A DNA stretch of 64,000 nt from positions 7,712,267-7,776,266 of the forward strand of contig NC_062243.1 in the NCBI RefSeq assembly GCF_905475465.1, in the 5' to 3' direction. Source of the DNA: Pieris napi (Eukaryota; Arthropoda; Insecta; Lepidoptera; Pieridae). Below the pieces are notes generated by a model. It was not told the DNA's origin. It worked only from the letters and a program-made list of their open reading frames with translations, and searched no databases. The position numbers and the translations under genes are program-made. Shown here piece by piece: positions 37,001 to 48,700 of the stretch (position 1 is the first letter of the stretch; every line of letters starts with the position of its first letter).

Positions 37001-38117
37001 GTTGGTACTTTTTAATAAACATTTGTTGCGCAAACTTAAACTTCGGAGACCCTTTAACTTGAAACTGGCATAAAGTCAAAACTATTGCCATAATATAAAA
37101 AAGGAGACCGGACCGGACGGAGACCCTCCTACACATTTTTTTAAATAGTTAATATACATCTGTTGTCTATATATCTAATATATATATCCTTTCGAAATTA
37201 GTGATATTTTTGTTTTACCATGTAGTTCGTTTTACATTGAAAACTTCATGCATATTACAACGTTATGTTAAACCATATTGTACTCAAAAAGTACCTATTG
37301 GCGAATCTAAGGTTTATAAAGGAAGTTTTTAAAACCTATCGAAACCCAAACTTTCTCCAATAAATAAAAGTAATCATAAGCTCCACTAACCATAGGTCCG
37401 TTAGCTTAAGAAATGTACTACGTATTACTTCAAGCTAAATGTATAAATTATACGTTAAGTGTAAATAGTTAATGTTTTGATGTCGCTGTGTCGTGATGTT
37501 TTAAGATGAGCAAGGTTGTTTGGGACGAGCCTGTGTGACTCACTTCACACAATGTAAATATATATTACAATATAATAGAAACACGGGCCAGAAGCCAGAA
37601 GCTTTACTTCGACAACGCAAGCAAAATGTCTATTTTTTGCGCTAACTCACTTACACCGTTCCTGCGCCGTCCGAGACAAATGGTTTTTGACTATATTTGA
37701 TACTGCAATATTTTTTAAAGAATGCAATACCTAGTCTGCCAAAATAGTCCGGGTCCGTACTACATTTACTCCGATTGATTGCCATTATTTTCAATAGATC
37801 TTATATAACTATTAATCGAATAGCTGACGCACCCGCGATGGAGGTTGCCAAAGTGGAAAAAAATAGCTGAAAATACATGTAATAATTAAATAGTTTACGT
37901 ATAAGAATTTTTCCATAAACGATTTATCACATACGCCCGCGGGCTACAGCCGAGGTCGCAACAAGTGCCTCGTTTCGACCTCAGGATCAGGTGACCTCTC
38001 AGTAGCTTTTTTATTACTGACAGGCATTAGCGCTAGCTGCCACCTATGACTGCTACAAATAATGACATAATTTTATCGTTAGCTCTTAGTCATATCGCAA
38101 ATTTATATATAAAATAT
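34056..38117. other. AT-rich intergenic DNA
   Basis: No gene or full-length element is recognised. It contains the 8-bp-arm hairpin at 35440-35463, a 12-bp palindrome ACCGGTACCGGT near 36,240, and GC-richer patches near 37,590-37,680 and 37,930-38,040 without recognisable content. Confidence 0.4.
35440..35463. repeat. Perfect hairpin, 8-bp arms
   Basis: GTATGGTG, then the 8-nt loop TCGTGTCG, then CACCATAC. Isolated; function unknown. Confidence 0.6.
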
Positions 38118-38362
38118 TTAGGGTCTGTTTCACAATGTAAGGATAAGTTCTACATAAGTTCCAAATTAGCTATTTATTACTTATTTGTAGGATAAACACT
38201 ATTGTTGCGTTTCACGACTGACAGATAGTGCTATTCGTCACATAAATTCCATCAAAAGTTATGAGTCCGATGAATGTCAAATAGAACAATTTATCTTCCA
38301 AATAATGTATATGTTGCATAGCTATTTGGTACTTTATCCATACATTGTGAAACGGACCCTAA
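38118..38362. mobile_element. MITE copy 2 (same family as 25,219-25,458)
   Basis: The element 38121-38359 has the same GGGTCTGTTTCACAATGTA left end and TACATTGTGAAACGGACCC right end, and the same interior with a few substitutions. It is flanked by TTA on the left and TAA on the right, so the duplication is imperfect by one base. Confidence 0.75.
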
Positions 38363-40758
38363 GGCAAACAAAGAGCTATGTCTGAAATAAGGGATGGTAG
38401 GTGTTAGATTTATTTGATAATTTTCTCAAACCTTCTGCCTGACTAACTATAGTAATATTTTACGTTTCCTGTATAACATTTTACCTCTCGTTGCTGTTCT
38501 AGTACTGTAATACTAATCGTTATTTTCTTCAAGCTTTTAATATTATTTCTTAATTTGACTCTTTCATTCCACGTTGCAGTAGCTTAATGCGATTTTCTTA
38601 ACACTTTGTTGTGCAGCCTTATGAACAATTAACTAGTTGCAAAAAACGAACCAGTCCTGTCACATTAACTCATATAACCTTACATGTGAGCCTGCTACAC
38701 TTGACCTACATAATATGAGTGCTTTCTGTATTATAGGAAATTAGTAGTATAATGCCCACACATAAAGTATCTAATTTGATGTTTATACAGCGTTTATATG
38801 GAACAATTCTTATCTTCTTATAGATAAGAGTTCTCCGTTTTAACCACATAGTATTATAGTTTGCAGATTCTCATATAAGGTACGCCATTGTGATAAACAA
38901 AATAGATATATATACGCGTAAAATACCCAGATTAATTTGAAAGCATTGTACGTTTATCGAGCCAAGATGGGCCTTTTTTCATATTATATGTAGTAGTTTA
39001 CAGGGAATAGACGTCCGACAGGCTCGTGTGATGTTAAGTGATGTTATGACACCCATGCCCACTCAATGAAAAAATTAAAAAATCAGATCTCAAAGTTTAA
39101 TTAGGTCGGAAATATATCTAACAGCAGCTGTTTGATATGTTATAAGACCAGAATTCGTTAAGCTTAAAATACATCTTGGTGAAGAGTAGGCCCTGTCCGC
39201 CTTCACGGGTCAAATTAGTTTTACTGAGGTTCATAATTTTGACTTTCTTAAAGCAAAGAATTAAAATGTGGGTAATACTGAGTAATATGATCAGTTTCTG
39301 GCCTATCTGAATCTCATGACTTATTAACGCTTCAAAAACTTATTTTAAGACCAATCTAATTCATACAAGCCTATTGAATTCGTATAATCATTTTTAATAT
39401 CAATAAATCGATCTCAGATGTTCAGATACTTTAATAGCTATAATCATTTCCTAATAAATCTTATTTACCCTTGAACTTTTAGAATTAAGAAGCCGTGAAT
39501 AATATGTATTTATACAAACTATGTAGTACGAAAGTGACCACAATTATGTTTTAATATATACAATAATAAGTCAGTACATATTTTGTTTAAGTTGGGTGAT
39601 TTAAAAGAGTTCGCTTATTAACTATAATAAACTAAGATCCATGTTAGATACCTATTTACACCTGGCAACCCTAACGTTGCCGCTGAGAGAGACTGACAAC
39701 TATTTTATTTATATCTTTACATCATTTCCTTTAAAATGACCCGATATTGATGAAAAAACATATATGTAGTTGCTATTTATATCAACAAAATTGTTTTACA
39801 GCTAATTGAGTCTATTTTTTTTGGCAACCTGAAATAGATAACATTCATTTCATTAAAAAAATAGATAGATGCAGAATCAAGCGGTGGGATCCTGTACTAT
39901 ACAGCGACACGCCCGATTGCGGACAGTTTACTAAGTATCTACGTAATATTTTTGTAAAATTATTATGCTAATATATACGTTAATAAAATAATATTAATAT
40001 GATAAACTACTATATGGGGCTCGGTTCAACGTTTAATATCTACTACCTAGGTAGGAGCTTTCTTTAGCAAGTAGAAGTTTTCTTTACGCTTCGTGACATA
40101 AAATGTTAATCAAATATCGAAATAAGAATTTAAAAAAAAATGCTATCTTGATATTTCTTACAGCTTGGTGAAGATGTTTAATCGTAATAAATTATTGTCT
40201 TTGGTTTTCGCGAGAACTACATATTAAAATACAATTATGTAAATAATGTAATAAAATCACTTTATATCCGTTAAAGAAGTTTAATTTAGAGGTATAACAG
40301 GATTCAAAAATTCTTATCGTATCTTGTAAAAGTTTAACATTATTAATATTACACTAGTTACATCATACGCAAATAGTTTGACGGTCAACAACCGCTACGA
40401 TCGGTTTATACTTTCACTATACATAATTTAAATGTGTAGACTGACATCTAGTGATGCGTATGAGACAATGTAAGCTGTGCTAAGCACTAGCAAGACTATT
40501 AAAATAATTATTTTCTACTAGTTTTATTTTAAAACATTTCCTGTAAATTCAGTGAAACACGAATAAATTTACTTAGTTTAGTTAGGAAATATAGTTTACT
40601 TTCTAAGATTATCTAAAACTGATTGTAGAAAACGCAACGTTTTTATTTAGGTTTTTTTAATGTTCATTGTTAGTTTAATTTGGAGTTTTTAATTCTAATA
40701 ATGTGTTATTTATAGATCTCTGAATGTATAGAAAATTAATTTCATTAGTATCTTGCAA
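38363..40758. other. AT-rich intergenic DNA
   Basis: Nothing recognised. Confidence 0.4.
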
Positions 40759-40842
40759 GTCAGGATGGCCGAGCGGTCTAAGGCGCTGCGTTCAGGTCGC
40801 AGTCCACTTCTGTGGGCGTGGGTTCGAATCCCACTTCTGACA
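40759..40842 (+). tRNA. trnL-CAG: tRNA-Leu (CAG)
   Basis: An 84-nt class II tRNA: acceptor GTCAGGA/TTCTGAC with discriminator A, A box TGGCCGAGCGGTCTAAGGCG, anticodon stem-loop CTGCG-TTCAGGT-CGCAG (anticodon CAG), a long variable arm, and T-arm GTGGG-TTCGAAT-CCCAC. No intron. A T4 run follows 8 nt downstream. Confidence 0.95.
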
Positions 40843-40850
40843 AATATCGG

Positions 40851-40854
40851 TTTT
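40851..40854 (+). terminator. RNA polymerase III terminator of tRNA-Leu
   Basis: TTTT shortly after the tRNA 3' end; a longer backup T run is at about 40,885. Confidence 0.6.
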
Positions 40855-41568
40855 GTTGTATTCTCCTAGATGGTCCATGAAAACGTTTTTTTTTTCATTG
40901 TAACACTGGTATGTTTAGTAAATCCTGGCAGTTTGTCAGTTTTAGTTTTAAAGCATTCCTTAAAATTTCCTCATCAAGAACCGTATAATTCTCGTAAGTT
41001 TTCATCTGTAGATGCTTGTTATATTTTGTAGCCGTGCTTGTTATATTTTATATAAAAGAAAAGAAAAAATAGAAAGAGAAAAGAAAAATTTAAGTTTTTC
41101 CTAGCCGCGACTTCCTTTGATATATTTAAAATCGCGCCATCTAGATATTACCGAAGTAAAAAGTACAATTGAAACAAGCATGGCAGTCGACTTAATTATT
41201 AACTAACGCCGAATGTAAAAGTTTAAATAATATATATATTCAACATAACTTATCCTGTTTGTTGATTTGTAACTAGATAGTTGCAGTTTGTTCTCCAATT
41301 AGACTATTATCTGGAACATGTACTTGTAGTTAACCGTTGAAACTTTTCCTAGACTGCACTGTGCAGCGTCACGGTGTGTATATCTGTGACTGTGCAGTGT
41401 GCAGTGTGCTCTAGGGACTCTGAGGTCATCACTGGACACTGACAATATTTTGCTGTGTTAATACTTAAATTGATTGAAAATAACCTTTAATTTGAAATAA
41501 CCTTCAAAGAAATAATAATTTGAGTTTTGTAGAAATCGTTTGGATAAATAATCCTGTAATTTTTAAAT
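40855..41568. other. Upstream region of the 6-phosphogluconolactonase gene
   Basis: It contains a purine-rich stretch (41055-41090) and, at 41355-41412, repeated GTGCAG/CACTGTGCAG motifs that can fold on themselves. The promoter presumably lies here, but no TATA/initiator pair at proper spacing is convincing. Confidence 0.35.
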
Positions 41569-41686
41569 ATGACTACAATAACTGTAGCAAATGAACAAGA
41601 TATAATCAAGAAGTTATCTTCTTACATAGAAAAAATTTCTAACGATGCTATTCACAATCGCGGAAAATTTTATATCGGTTTATCAG
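41569..41686 (+). CDS. Pgls: Pgls exon 1
   Basis: Codons 1-39 plus one base. It begins [15 protein letters not shown] and ends YIGLS(G) at donor TATCAG|GTAAAT. Confidence 0.9.
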
Positions 41687-43853
41687 GTAAATTTACTAAT
41701 TTTTATAATATAGATAAAATACTTTGAAAACAATAACCGGCGGTGTTGTTATTATAATATATCGAAAATATATAATAGACCTCTGTTGGGTATCTTGTAG
41801 AGAGAATACACTTTTCTGTTTCACTATTTCTTTCTCGAATTTCTTGACAATGATTAGCTGAAATTGTAACCCTGGTATAATAATTACAAGTAACTGAGCT
41901 ATTTCTTAAATTATTATTATTAACATTTAACAACAATTATTACCATAAACTACAGGTGGCTCCGTGGTTAAGTATTTAAGCGAAGGACTACCAAAAGTTA
42001 ATACAGACTGGTCTAAATGGGTGCTAGCATTCTGTGATGAAAGAATTGTGCCAGAAGATAGTGAGGATTCTACATTTGGAGTATATAGCAGACAACTAAT
42101 ACCAAAGACATCGCTGGATAAAAAACAATTTATTACTATTAAACAAGGAGTTAGTGGTAAGTTGTTAAATTTAAACCTTTTATTGTAAACAGAATAAATA
42201 AACTTGGTTAGTTTAAAAAAATCATACTTAACTATGCTTTCTTTAAACAAAAATATACTTAATTATGCTTTTATCATACACACAATTTTTGACAATAAGT
42301 AATATAGGATGTCCCAACTAGAACGCAATTTTTAAATTTGGCGCCATTCGAAGTGTCATTGTTTGACATTTCAACAATTGTTATTGTTTGCTAGTAGAAG
42401 GCTGAAGGTACGAGGTTACTGGTTAGTAAAAATGGAGCTCTACACGAATGAACAACGTATTCTCATTGTGAAATTGTTTTACCAAAAAGGTGAAAGTTTT
42501 GCGGCTACAGTTCGCAAATTGCGATCAATTTGGGGTCACAATAATGCTCCAAAAGAGTCAACTGTAAAGAGATTAATGGATAAATTTGCCGAAACTGGAT
42601 CTGTTAGTGATGTAAAGACAACAACGCGCCTTCGACCAGGTCGATCGACCGAAAATGTCGCAGCTGCTCCATCCACCTCAATTCGACACCGAGCTCAGCA
42701 AAAACGTGTCACTGTGTGGTGTGGTTTTTGGGCTGGAGAAATCATTGGACCTTTTTTTTATGAAAATGAGGCAGGTCAAGCGCAAACAGTCAATGGTGTA
42801 TCGTGAAATGATAACCAGTTTTTTCTTGCCTAGAATTGAAGAAATGAATGTGGAGGGAATGTGGTTTCAACAAGACGGCGCCACATGTCATACAGCCAGA
42901 GAAACAATTCAATTGCTGCATCAGTCATTTCCCGGTCGTGTTATTTCGCGTTTTGGAGACCAGAATTGGCCGCCTAGATCGTGCGATTTAACACCTTTAG
43001 ATTTTTTGAAGTCGATGGTTTACGCGAATAAGTCGACGACGACTCAAGCCTTAAAAGAGGAAATTGGACGCTGCATTAATGAAATACCGCAGCATTTATG
43101 CAAAAAGGTCATTGAAAATTTCATTAAAAGATCGCGTGTGTGCCAGCAAAGCCGTGGCGGCCATCTGCACGATATCTTGTTCCATACATAACCTTATTCT
43201 GTGTACTTTACGATATAATAAAGGTTCACGTTTTTTTTTAAATGTCTGTTTTATTTAAAATTTAAAAATTGCGTTCTAATTGGGACACCCATTATGTACC
43301 AACATCTGTAATTAAGGTATTTTCAGCTAATGAAGCCGCAAGGGATTATACTGAAAAGTTAACAGATGCATTTGGAGGTGATGAATTTATATTTGATCTC
43401 CTACTACTTGGCATGGGCCCAGATGGTCACACATGTTCATTATTCCCTAACCATCCTTTATTGGAAGAAATAAATCTGAAAGTTGCTGCAATAACTGATT
43501 CTCCAAAACCTCCTCCTGAAAGGATTACTCTGACTTACCCTATCATAAACAATGCTAGAAATTGCATATTTGCTGCCAGTGGAGCTGGAAAAGCGGAAAT
43601 GATCAAGGTTAGATATAAACATGTATCAAAAGTTAATACTTTGTATGGTATACAAAGTATAGTTCAAACTAAGTATTCTTATTCTATAATAGGTATGTAG
43701 TATTTAATTTATTATGTTAATTTTTTTTTTAACTTCTATTCACGTTTTCAGAAAATTCTTAAAGATAAAGATGACTTACCTGCTGCAAGAGTAAAACCAA
43801 TCCATGGTTCTGTATATTGGATAGTTGATGCCGCAGCCGCAAAATATTTATAA
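41569..43853 (+). CDS. Pgls: 6-phosphogluconolactonase, four exons, complete
   Basis: Hydrolyses 6-phosphogluconolactone to 6-phosphogluconate, step two of the cytosolic oxidative pentose phosphate pathway. Exons 41569-41686, 41956-42156, 43327-43607 and 43752-43853 join with consistent phases to 233 aa, close to human PGLS (258). Family motifs: FYIGLSGGS (34-42, phosphate-binding loop split across the first splice), [12 protein letters not shown] (61-72) with conserved Asp-Glu-Arg, [20 protein letters not shown] (130-149) containing the GMG.DGH.ASLFP signature with the catalytic His, and [17 protein letters not shown] near the end of exon 3. All donors are GT and acceptors AG. No signal peptide. 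Start is the first ATG of the frame after AATTTTTAAAT. Intron 2 is swollen by a mariner element in the same orientation. It converges with lingerer. Confidence 0.93.
41956..42156 (+). CDS. Pgls: Pgls exon 2
   Basis: Acceptor AACTACAG|GTGGCTCC completes the glycine of GGS. It encodes residues 40-106 with [10 protein letters not shown]; donor TTAGTG|GTAAGT. Confidence 0.9.
42305..43292 (+). mobile_element. Mariner-superfamily transposon in Pgls intron 2
   Basis: Terminal inverted repeats: left from 42307 GGATGTCCCAACTAGAACGC continuing AATTTTTAAATTT, right end at 43290 its near-perfect complement. TA dinucleotides at 42303-42304 and 43293-43294 fit the TA target duplication of the Tc1/mariner superfamily if two extra outer bases belong to the element. 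It carries a defective transposase gene. Confidence 0.8.
42432..43191 (+). pseudogene. Defective mariner-superfamily transposase
   Basis: The N-terminal helix-turn-helix half reads [20 protein letters not shown] to about [12 protein letters not shown]. It then jumps directly to [20 protein letters not shown]: the roughly 100 residues that normally lie between, including the rest of the DNA-binding domain and the first catalytic Asp, are missing. A frame change follows near 42,800. The second frame has [13 protein letters not shown] with the second Asp and [10 protein letters not shown] with the third acidic residue, 36 residues later by my count. The usual FLWGY is missing between LDF and LKS. 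The tail ends [11 protein letters not shown]. It cannot make an active enzyme. Confidence 0.85.
43327..43607 (+). CDS. Pgls: Pgls exon 3
   Basis: Acceptor GTATTTTCAG|CTAATG, 34 nt past the right end of the inserted transposon. It encodes residues 107-200 with the [13 protein letters not shown] active-site signature; donor ATCAAG|GTTAGA. Confidence 0.9.
43752..43853 (+). CDS. Pgls: Pgls exon 4
   Basis: Acceptor CACGTTTTCAG|AAAATTC. It encodes [20 protein letters not shown], then [13 protein letters not shown] and stop TAA. Confidence 0.9.
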   Translation, partial: KILKDKDDLPAARVKPIHGSVYWIVDAAAAKYL

Positions 43854-44419
43854 CTATGAAAGAAAAATTTTTTAACTGTGGAATTCCGATCTTTAAATTT
43901 TAAATAAGGCAAAAAAAATATATAGAATATAGACCTATAACCTAATAGGACGTGAATTATGGGAAGTTTTTGTTAACTGAAGTGACTAAATTGCATTTAT
44001 TTAGTAAACTGAATAGGGACATTTTGCATTGAATCTATAAATAACATGGATTATCATAATTTTTTACATTACTTTATTATAAATCTAAATATGTGATAAT
44101 TGTGATGTATCGGGCCAAGTATAACTACGGAAATGATTTAAGCACAATAGTGTTAAGGGATATATTTTTTTATTGTACTTTACTGTTATTAAATTTGTTG
44201 CATTAATTATTAAGTTTTATTCAAATACATACTAACTGATATGTATGCCTGTCAGTTTTGGCCATTGCAACCTAAAAACTTTTTTCATAATGTAATCTGT
44301 TTCAACATAACATATTTTATCATATGTAAGCAAAAATGTGCATTTGAACCATTAAATCTTTGAATGTCATTTATTATGCTCTAGTGTAGCAGATACAGAA
44401 TCCTAGCCATTGGGTCCTT
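43854..44419 (+). other. Pgls 3' untranslated region (inferred)
   Basis: AT-rich sequence from the stop codon to the first good poly(A) signal; no frame or repeat recognised. Confidence 0.4.
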
Positions 44420-44425
44420 AATAAA
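44420..44425 (+). promoter_or_regulatory. Candidate poly(A) signal for Pgls
   Basis: AATAAA followed within 30 nt by a GT-rich stretch (GTGAGTGATGTTGTTCC), about 570 nt past the Pgls stop. Another AATAAA is at about 44,500. Confidence 0.4.
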
Positions 44426-45675
44426 AGTGAGTGATGTTGTTCCAATATGTGTATTTCCCTCACACTCAAATGCCCACGAGATCAACAGCATTCTTCACAA
44501 TAAAAAAGACCTCGACTATGTTACGGTAATGTTACATTACAATAATTAATCACCTACGACACTTTACTTTTTTAATACAATTATTATTATATGTAATTAC
44601 AAAAAGTCTGTCAACTAAATACAAAATATTCGGCGCGCATAGCGCACCAAACTCTTACACATATACATATTTTATAGAGATAACATATACATAGCACTAC
44701 CGTTAATTTATTAAACAAAATTGTAACCTATGGGAGCAGACTTAGCGTAAATGAGAATCGCGCCGTCGCGTCGCGTCGCAGTGCGTAACACCACGAAAAT
44801 CAGAAATTAAACACTAAACCTAATCTAATCTCGCGTTTCAACGCTTATATAGGATAATAAACGCAACGCTCCGACGCTAACTAATACACTAGGAATTTTT
44901 AACGAAAAAAAAAAACAATTTTTAATTACATAGCATTTTTCATTCAATTTCCTTTCATATTTATTTTACAAATCAGTTATACAGTTTAATACACGAAGGC
45001 ATCTGTTACGTTACAAATGGACCCACGCGACAACACTTGTATCACGCGTAAGCAGATATCGCGCAAACGAGCGGAACAATACCAAAACAGCATTCACGAA
45101 CAGACAGAGACATATCATACACACTGCGGCGTGCCGAATTAATCACAACGTACAATTTACAACATGATGAAATAAAATTATTCTAAATAATACCGCGCGC
45201 TGGTCTGTCCGCGAACGCATAAAAAAACAACTTAAAAACGCACAAGCGTAAAATATATAGAAAACAAGTAGTTTTACGAAGACTTGGCTAACGCAAGATG
45301 ATAGACCTTTAGTTCAAACACTTGAAATAATTAAACTAACGCGGAATAAAATCGAAAATTTTTGACAAGTAAGAAAGGCCGCGTGTCCGTAAAACACATG
45401 TGTATTTGAGAGTACGCGAATGTTACGCGAACACAAGTGTAACTGAACGCGTTGTGTCAATTGACTGAATGTATGGCTGGCGCCCTATGTACATGTGTCG
45501 AATGACCGTTGGTTAACGCCTGGAAACAAAGAGAGACATTAATCAATATTATAGAACTATCAAAATTTATAAATATTTTGCAAAAAATTATGTCCTTTGC
45601 ATATCTTTAAAATAAAAATAAATCTTTGTCAAAATTAACACCTTTAAAAAAAAAAAAAAATTTATACCGCATGGT
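44426..45675 (-). other. Probable 3' UTR of lingerer and convergent intergenic space
   Basis: A region between the converging Pgls and lig genes. It is richer in CG (for example CGCGCCGTCGCGTCGCGTCG at 44,759-44,778) than ordinary intergenic DNA here, which suggests transcribed UTR of lig. AATAAA hexamers for the minus strand occur near 44,958 and 44,707. A long A tract lies at about 45,645-45,660. Confidence 0.35.
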
Positions 45676-45762
45676 CTAGTTGGGCGCCCAGTAGGATTGC
45701 GAGTATGTTGGCTTACTTCCGGCTGTTTTACCTCCCGCTGCGCGACCTCCAGCGCCGCTCTC
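45676..45762 (-). CDS. lig: lig last exon
   Basis: Acceptor ATTTTATAG|GAGAGCGG. Encodes ESGAGGRAAGGKTAGSKPTY then SQSYWAPN and TAG. The terminal YW motif agrees with the C-termini of Lingerer and UBAP2L. Confidence 0.9.
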   Translation of the reverse strand, partial: ESGAGGRAAGGKTAGSKPTYSQSYWAPN

Positions 45763-48700
45763 CTATAAAATACATTTATATATTCACTTGGAGTCTTGAA
45801 GTTTTTAGAACAAGGCTCGAGGCTTTTATAAAGAGGGTTGCATTACTGTAAGTAGTGCAGGGATGACATCAAATCTAATGATATCTCTGATAAATCCTGA
45901 AAAGTCTTGATACATTAACAAGAATAAACATTAGTATATTTAACAAAAAACATTTAGAAACTTCCTAAGCATTTATTATTTTAGGCAGTTGTTGTATAAA
46001 TACACAAAACACGGAACAAATGTTTTTTTTTAGAATCTGGTACCGGATATGTAATCACTGATGCTGGAACAGTATTTATGGAGGATAATATGTAAGATTT
46101 GACAAAATTAACACAAAAAAATAGCTTTGACTGTTTTTTAATATAATAATATTTTGAATGCCTGTTGTGTTTTAGAATCAACCCATATACCAAATTATTT
46201 ATAGTCTTCAGAGAAAACATAACTATTACATATACACAATACATAAATGTACTACATGCACGTAGAGGCGGGTAACAATCAATTTACATAAATATAATAC
46301 ATACATAATATATAAAGCAACATGGCACGGTGCAAATATTGTTATGACCGAAACAAAAGTTGGAAATAACTGATTGATGTCTTAAAAAAATTGAAAATAT
46401 TAGTTTGATAAACCTCAAAATGAATAATGTTTAAGCCATAACAAGTATAACGCAAAACGTAACATCTATATGAGATTTGTGTCATACTAGACATTTTTAG
46501 ATTTTTACATTCAGAAAGTTTAGCGTTATATATAAGGTGAGCCAACATAAACATATATTATAATAGATAACTTACCCGCCTAGTATGACTACTGTTCACC
46601 CGTACATCCATCTACAAACGAAAGCAAACGCTAACTTTTGTAAAATAAAAAGAAACACTATATAACATGCAAATGTGTATGTGTGAGTAAAATGTTTTTA
46701 AAACCATAATTGAATAATACATTAACAAAACCGCGACCAAAAATAGTTAAAAACATGATGATGACAGATAATATAACTTGATCTTAACTGTGTTATGTTT
46801 GTGTGTGTCATGCAATGTTGGTAACATTCGTGGGTTAGGTTATGTATGATGGCTCATGCATATGTATACAAAAAAAAACTAATATTTGTCTTCCTAGTCC
46901 CGTGTATTATAGATAATATAGAATAATACCGTAAATCTATTCAATTCATTATCTCCACTGGTTTATTTATTTATTTTAGCATTCCAGTATATTGTCTGTC
47001 AAGGCGTGTATATGTGCGTTACCTGGTGTTGCGGATGGTGGTGTGGGTGGTGGTGCGGCGGCGCGATGTAGAGATGCGAGGCGGCGCCAAATGGCGGAGG
47101 CGTACCGCTGTGGAAGCCAGCCTTCTCGTATGTCTGAACATTGTAATACGGGTATAAATGTAGCTTTGTTTTTTTAAACTTTGAAAAGCGTTAACTTATT
47201 ACGAATTTCCGACGTAATTAATCACTCCGTAGTGTGTAATGGGTCCATCCCCAATCCATCCATCCGCAAGTAAATTTACCACGCAAAATTAACAATTTTT
47301 TCATTTTTATATAATAAATAAATATATATTTTAAAGTATTTATAAAATTGTAGCAAATTAATAAAGCAATTTTCTGACACAAACACTTTAATTTCCAAAA
47401 CCAGTTACCACTCCTACCATAAATCGTACTAATCATCAGTCTGCTACTGATTCATAGCTGATGATTCTTTGTAAATTAAATTTTTTGTTTCTATAAATAT
47501 ATTCAATATATTTTTCAATTATAGTTGTTAATTTAAAGAATTTTAAAATAACATTAAGCAACAAAACAAAATAAGTATTAGGCTTATGAGAATGAACACA
47601 CAACAATTAAATTTCTTATATTTTATATATTATAATAGCTTTACACATTAAATTTAAATGTTAGAATAATAAATAACAATAGAGTACAATATTACTTTTG
47701 ATTACTCTTATTATTAATGTAGAAAACTCTGATAACCTAAATAAATAAAATACTGTTGTAAGCAAGTGCTTATTGATCACGAGGAATATCAACAATTAAG
47801 CAGTTAGTGCCTTATGTCACAATCTATCTGCAACATACGACAGTGAAAGAAAGCAAAAAACATGCCAAAGTAATCATAGTTCAAGACTTTTAATTTGTTA
47901 TGAAACGAAGTTTAAATTACTATGGAACAGTGTTGCCTAGTGGCTTCAGCAGGAGATTCTCCGAGGTCGTAGGTTCAATTCCCAGTTGTGCCAATGGACT
48001 GTGCTCATTCAACACTCGTACGGTGAAATAAAACATCGTGAGAAAACCAGCATGTCTCAAATAAAATATTGACGACATGTCGACAGACGACAGAAGGCAA
48101 AACCTACTTGTTTATAAAATAAAAATGATTAGAGAAACCAAACAATCTGAGGCCAAGATCACTTAGAGTTGTACCGTCACCGGTTTATTATAATTGTAAT
48201 GCAAATTATTAAACGCAAGTTATTAAATGTGACCCTATTTGGTTATACAATTATTTAAATACTCACATTGACCTTGTTTAGAGTGACATGCGCCTTGCCG
48301 TACATCGCGTTAGTTAAATCAGCGCTGGCCGCAGCTGCCGTCTTGTTTGCGTTGCCTGTGTATGGACCGCCTGCAAGTTAAATACAGTTGAAGAAAAAAT
48401 ACGAGATTAATTTATTAAGCCAGGAGAGATTTGTCATCAAATATAACACCAGTGTTTTAACACCTAGTACAGTTTTATACACTAGTCCATTGAAATGTTA
48501 CATTGGCTGAACATTTGATAGAGGACGATTTTATATAATAGGGGGGCAAACGAGCTTGCGGGACGACCAAAAAGGGCAGTCCACGCAGCCCATAGACACC
48601 CATTTTTAGTGGGTGCGTTGCCGGCCTTTGAGGGAGGAGTAGGCTCGTTTTTTAAAAATTTGGAGGTCGTATCTCTGAGGGAAGACCCCATTGCATTGAT

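Noticed and set aside
42363..42431. Earlier ATG of the transposase frame at 42363
   Set aside because: The family start MELYTNEQR lies at 42432; the extension lies between the terminal repeat and the start and is not conserved in such proteins as far as I know.
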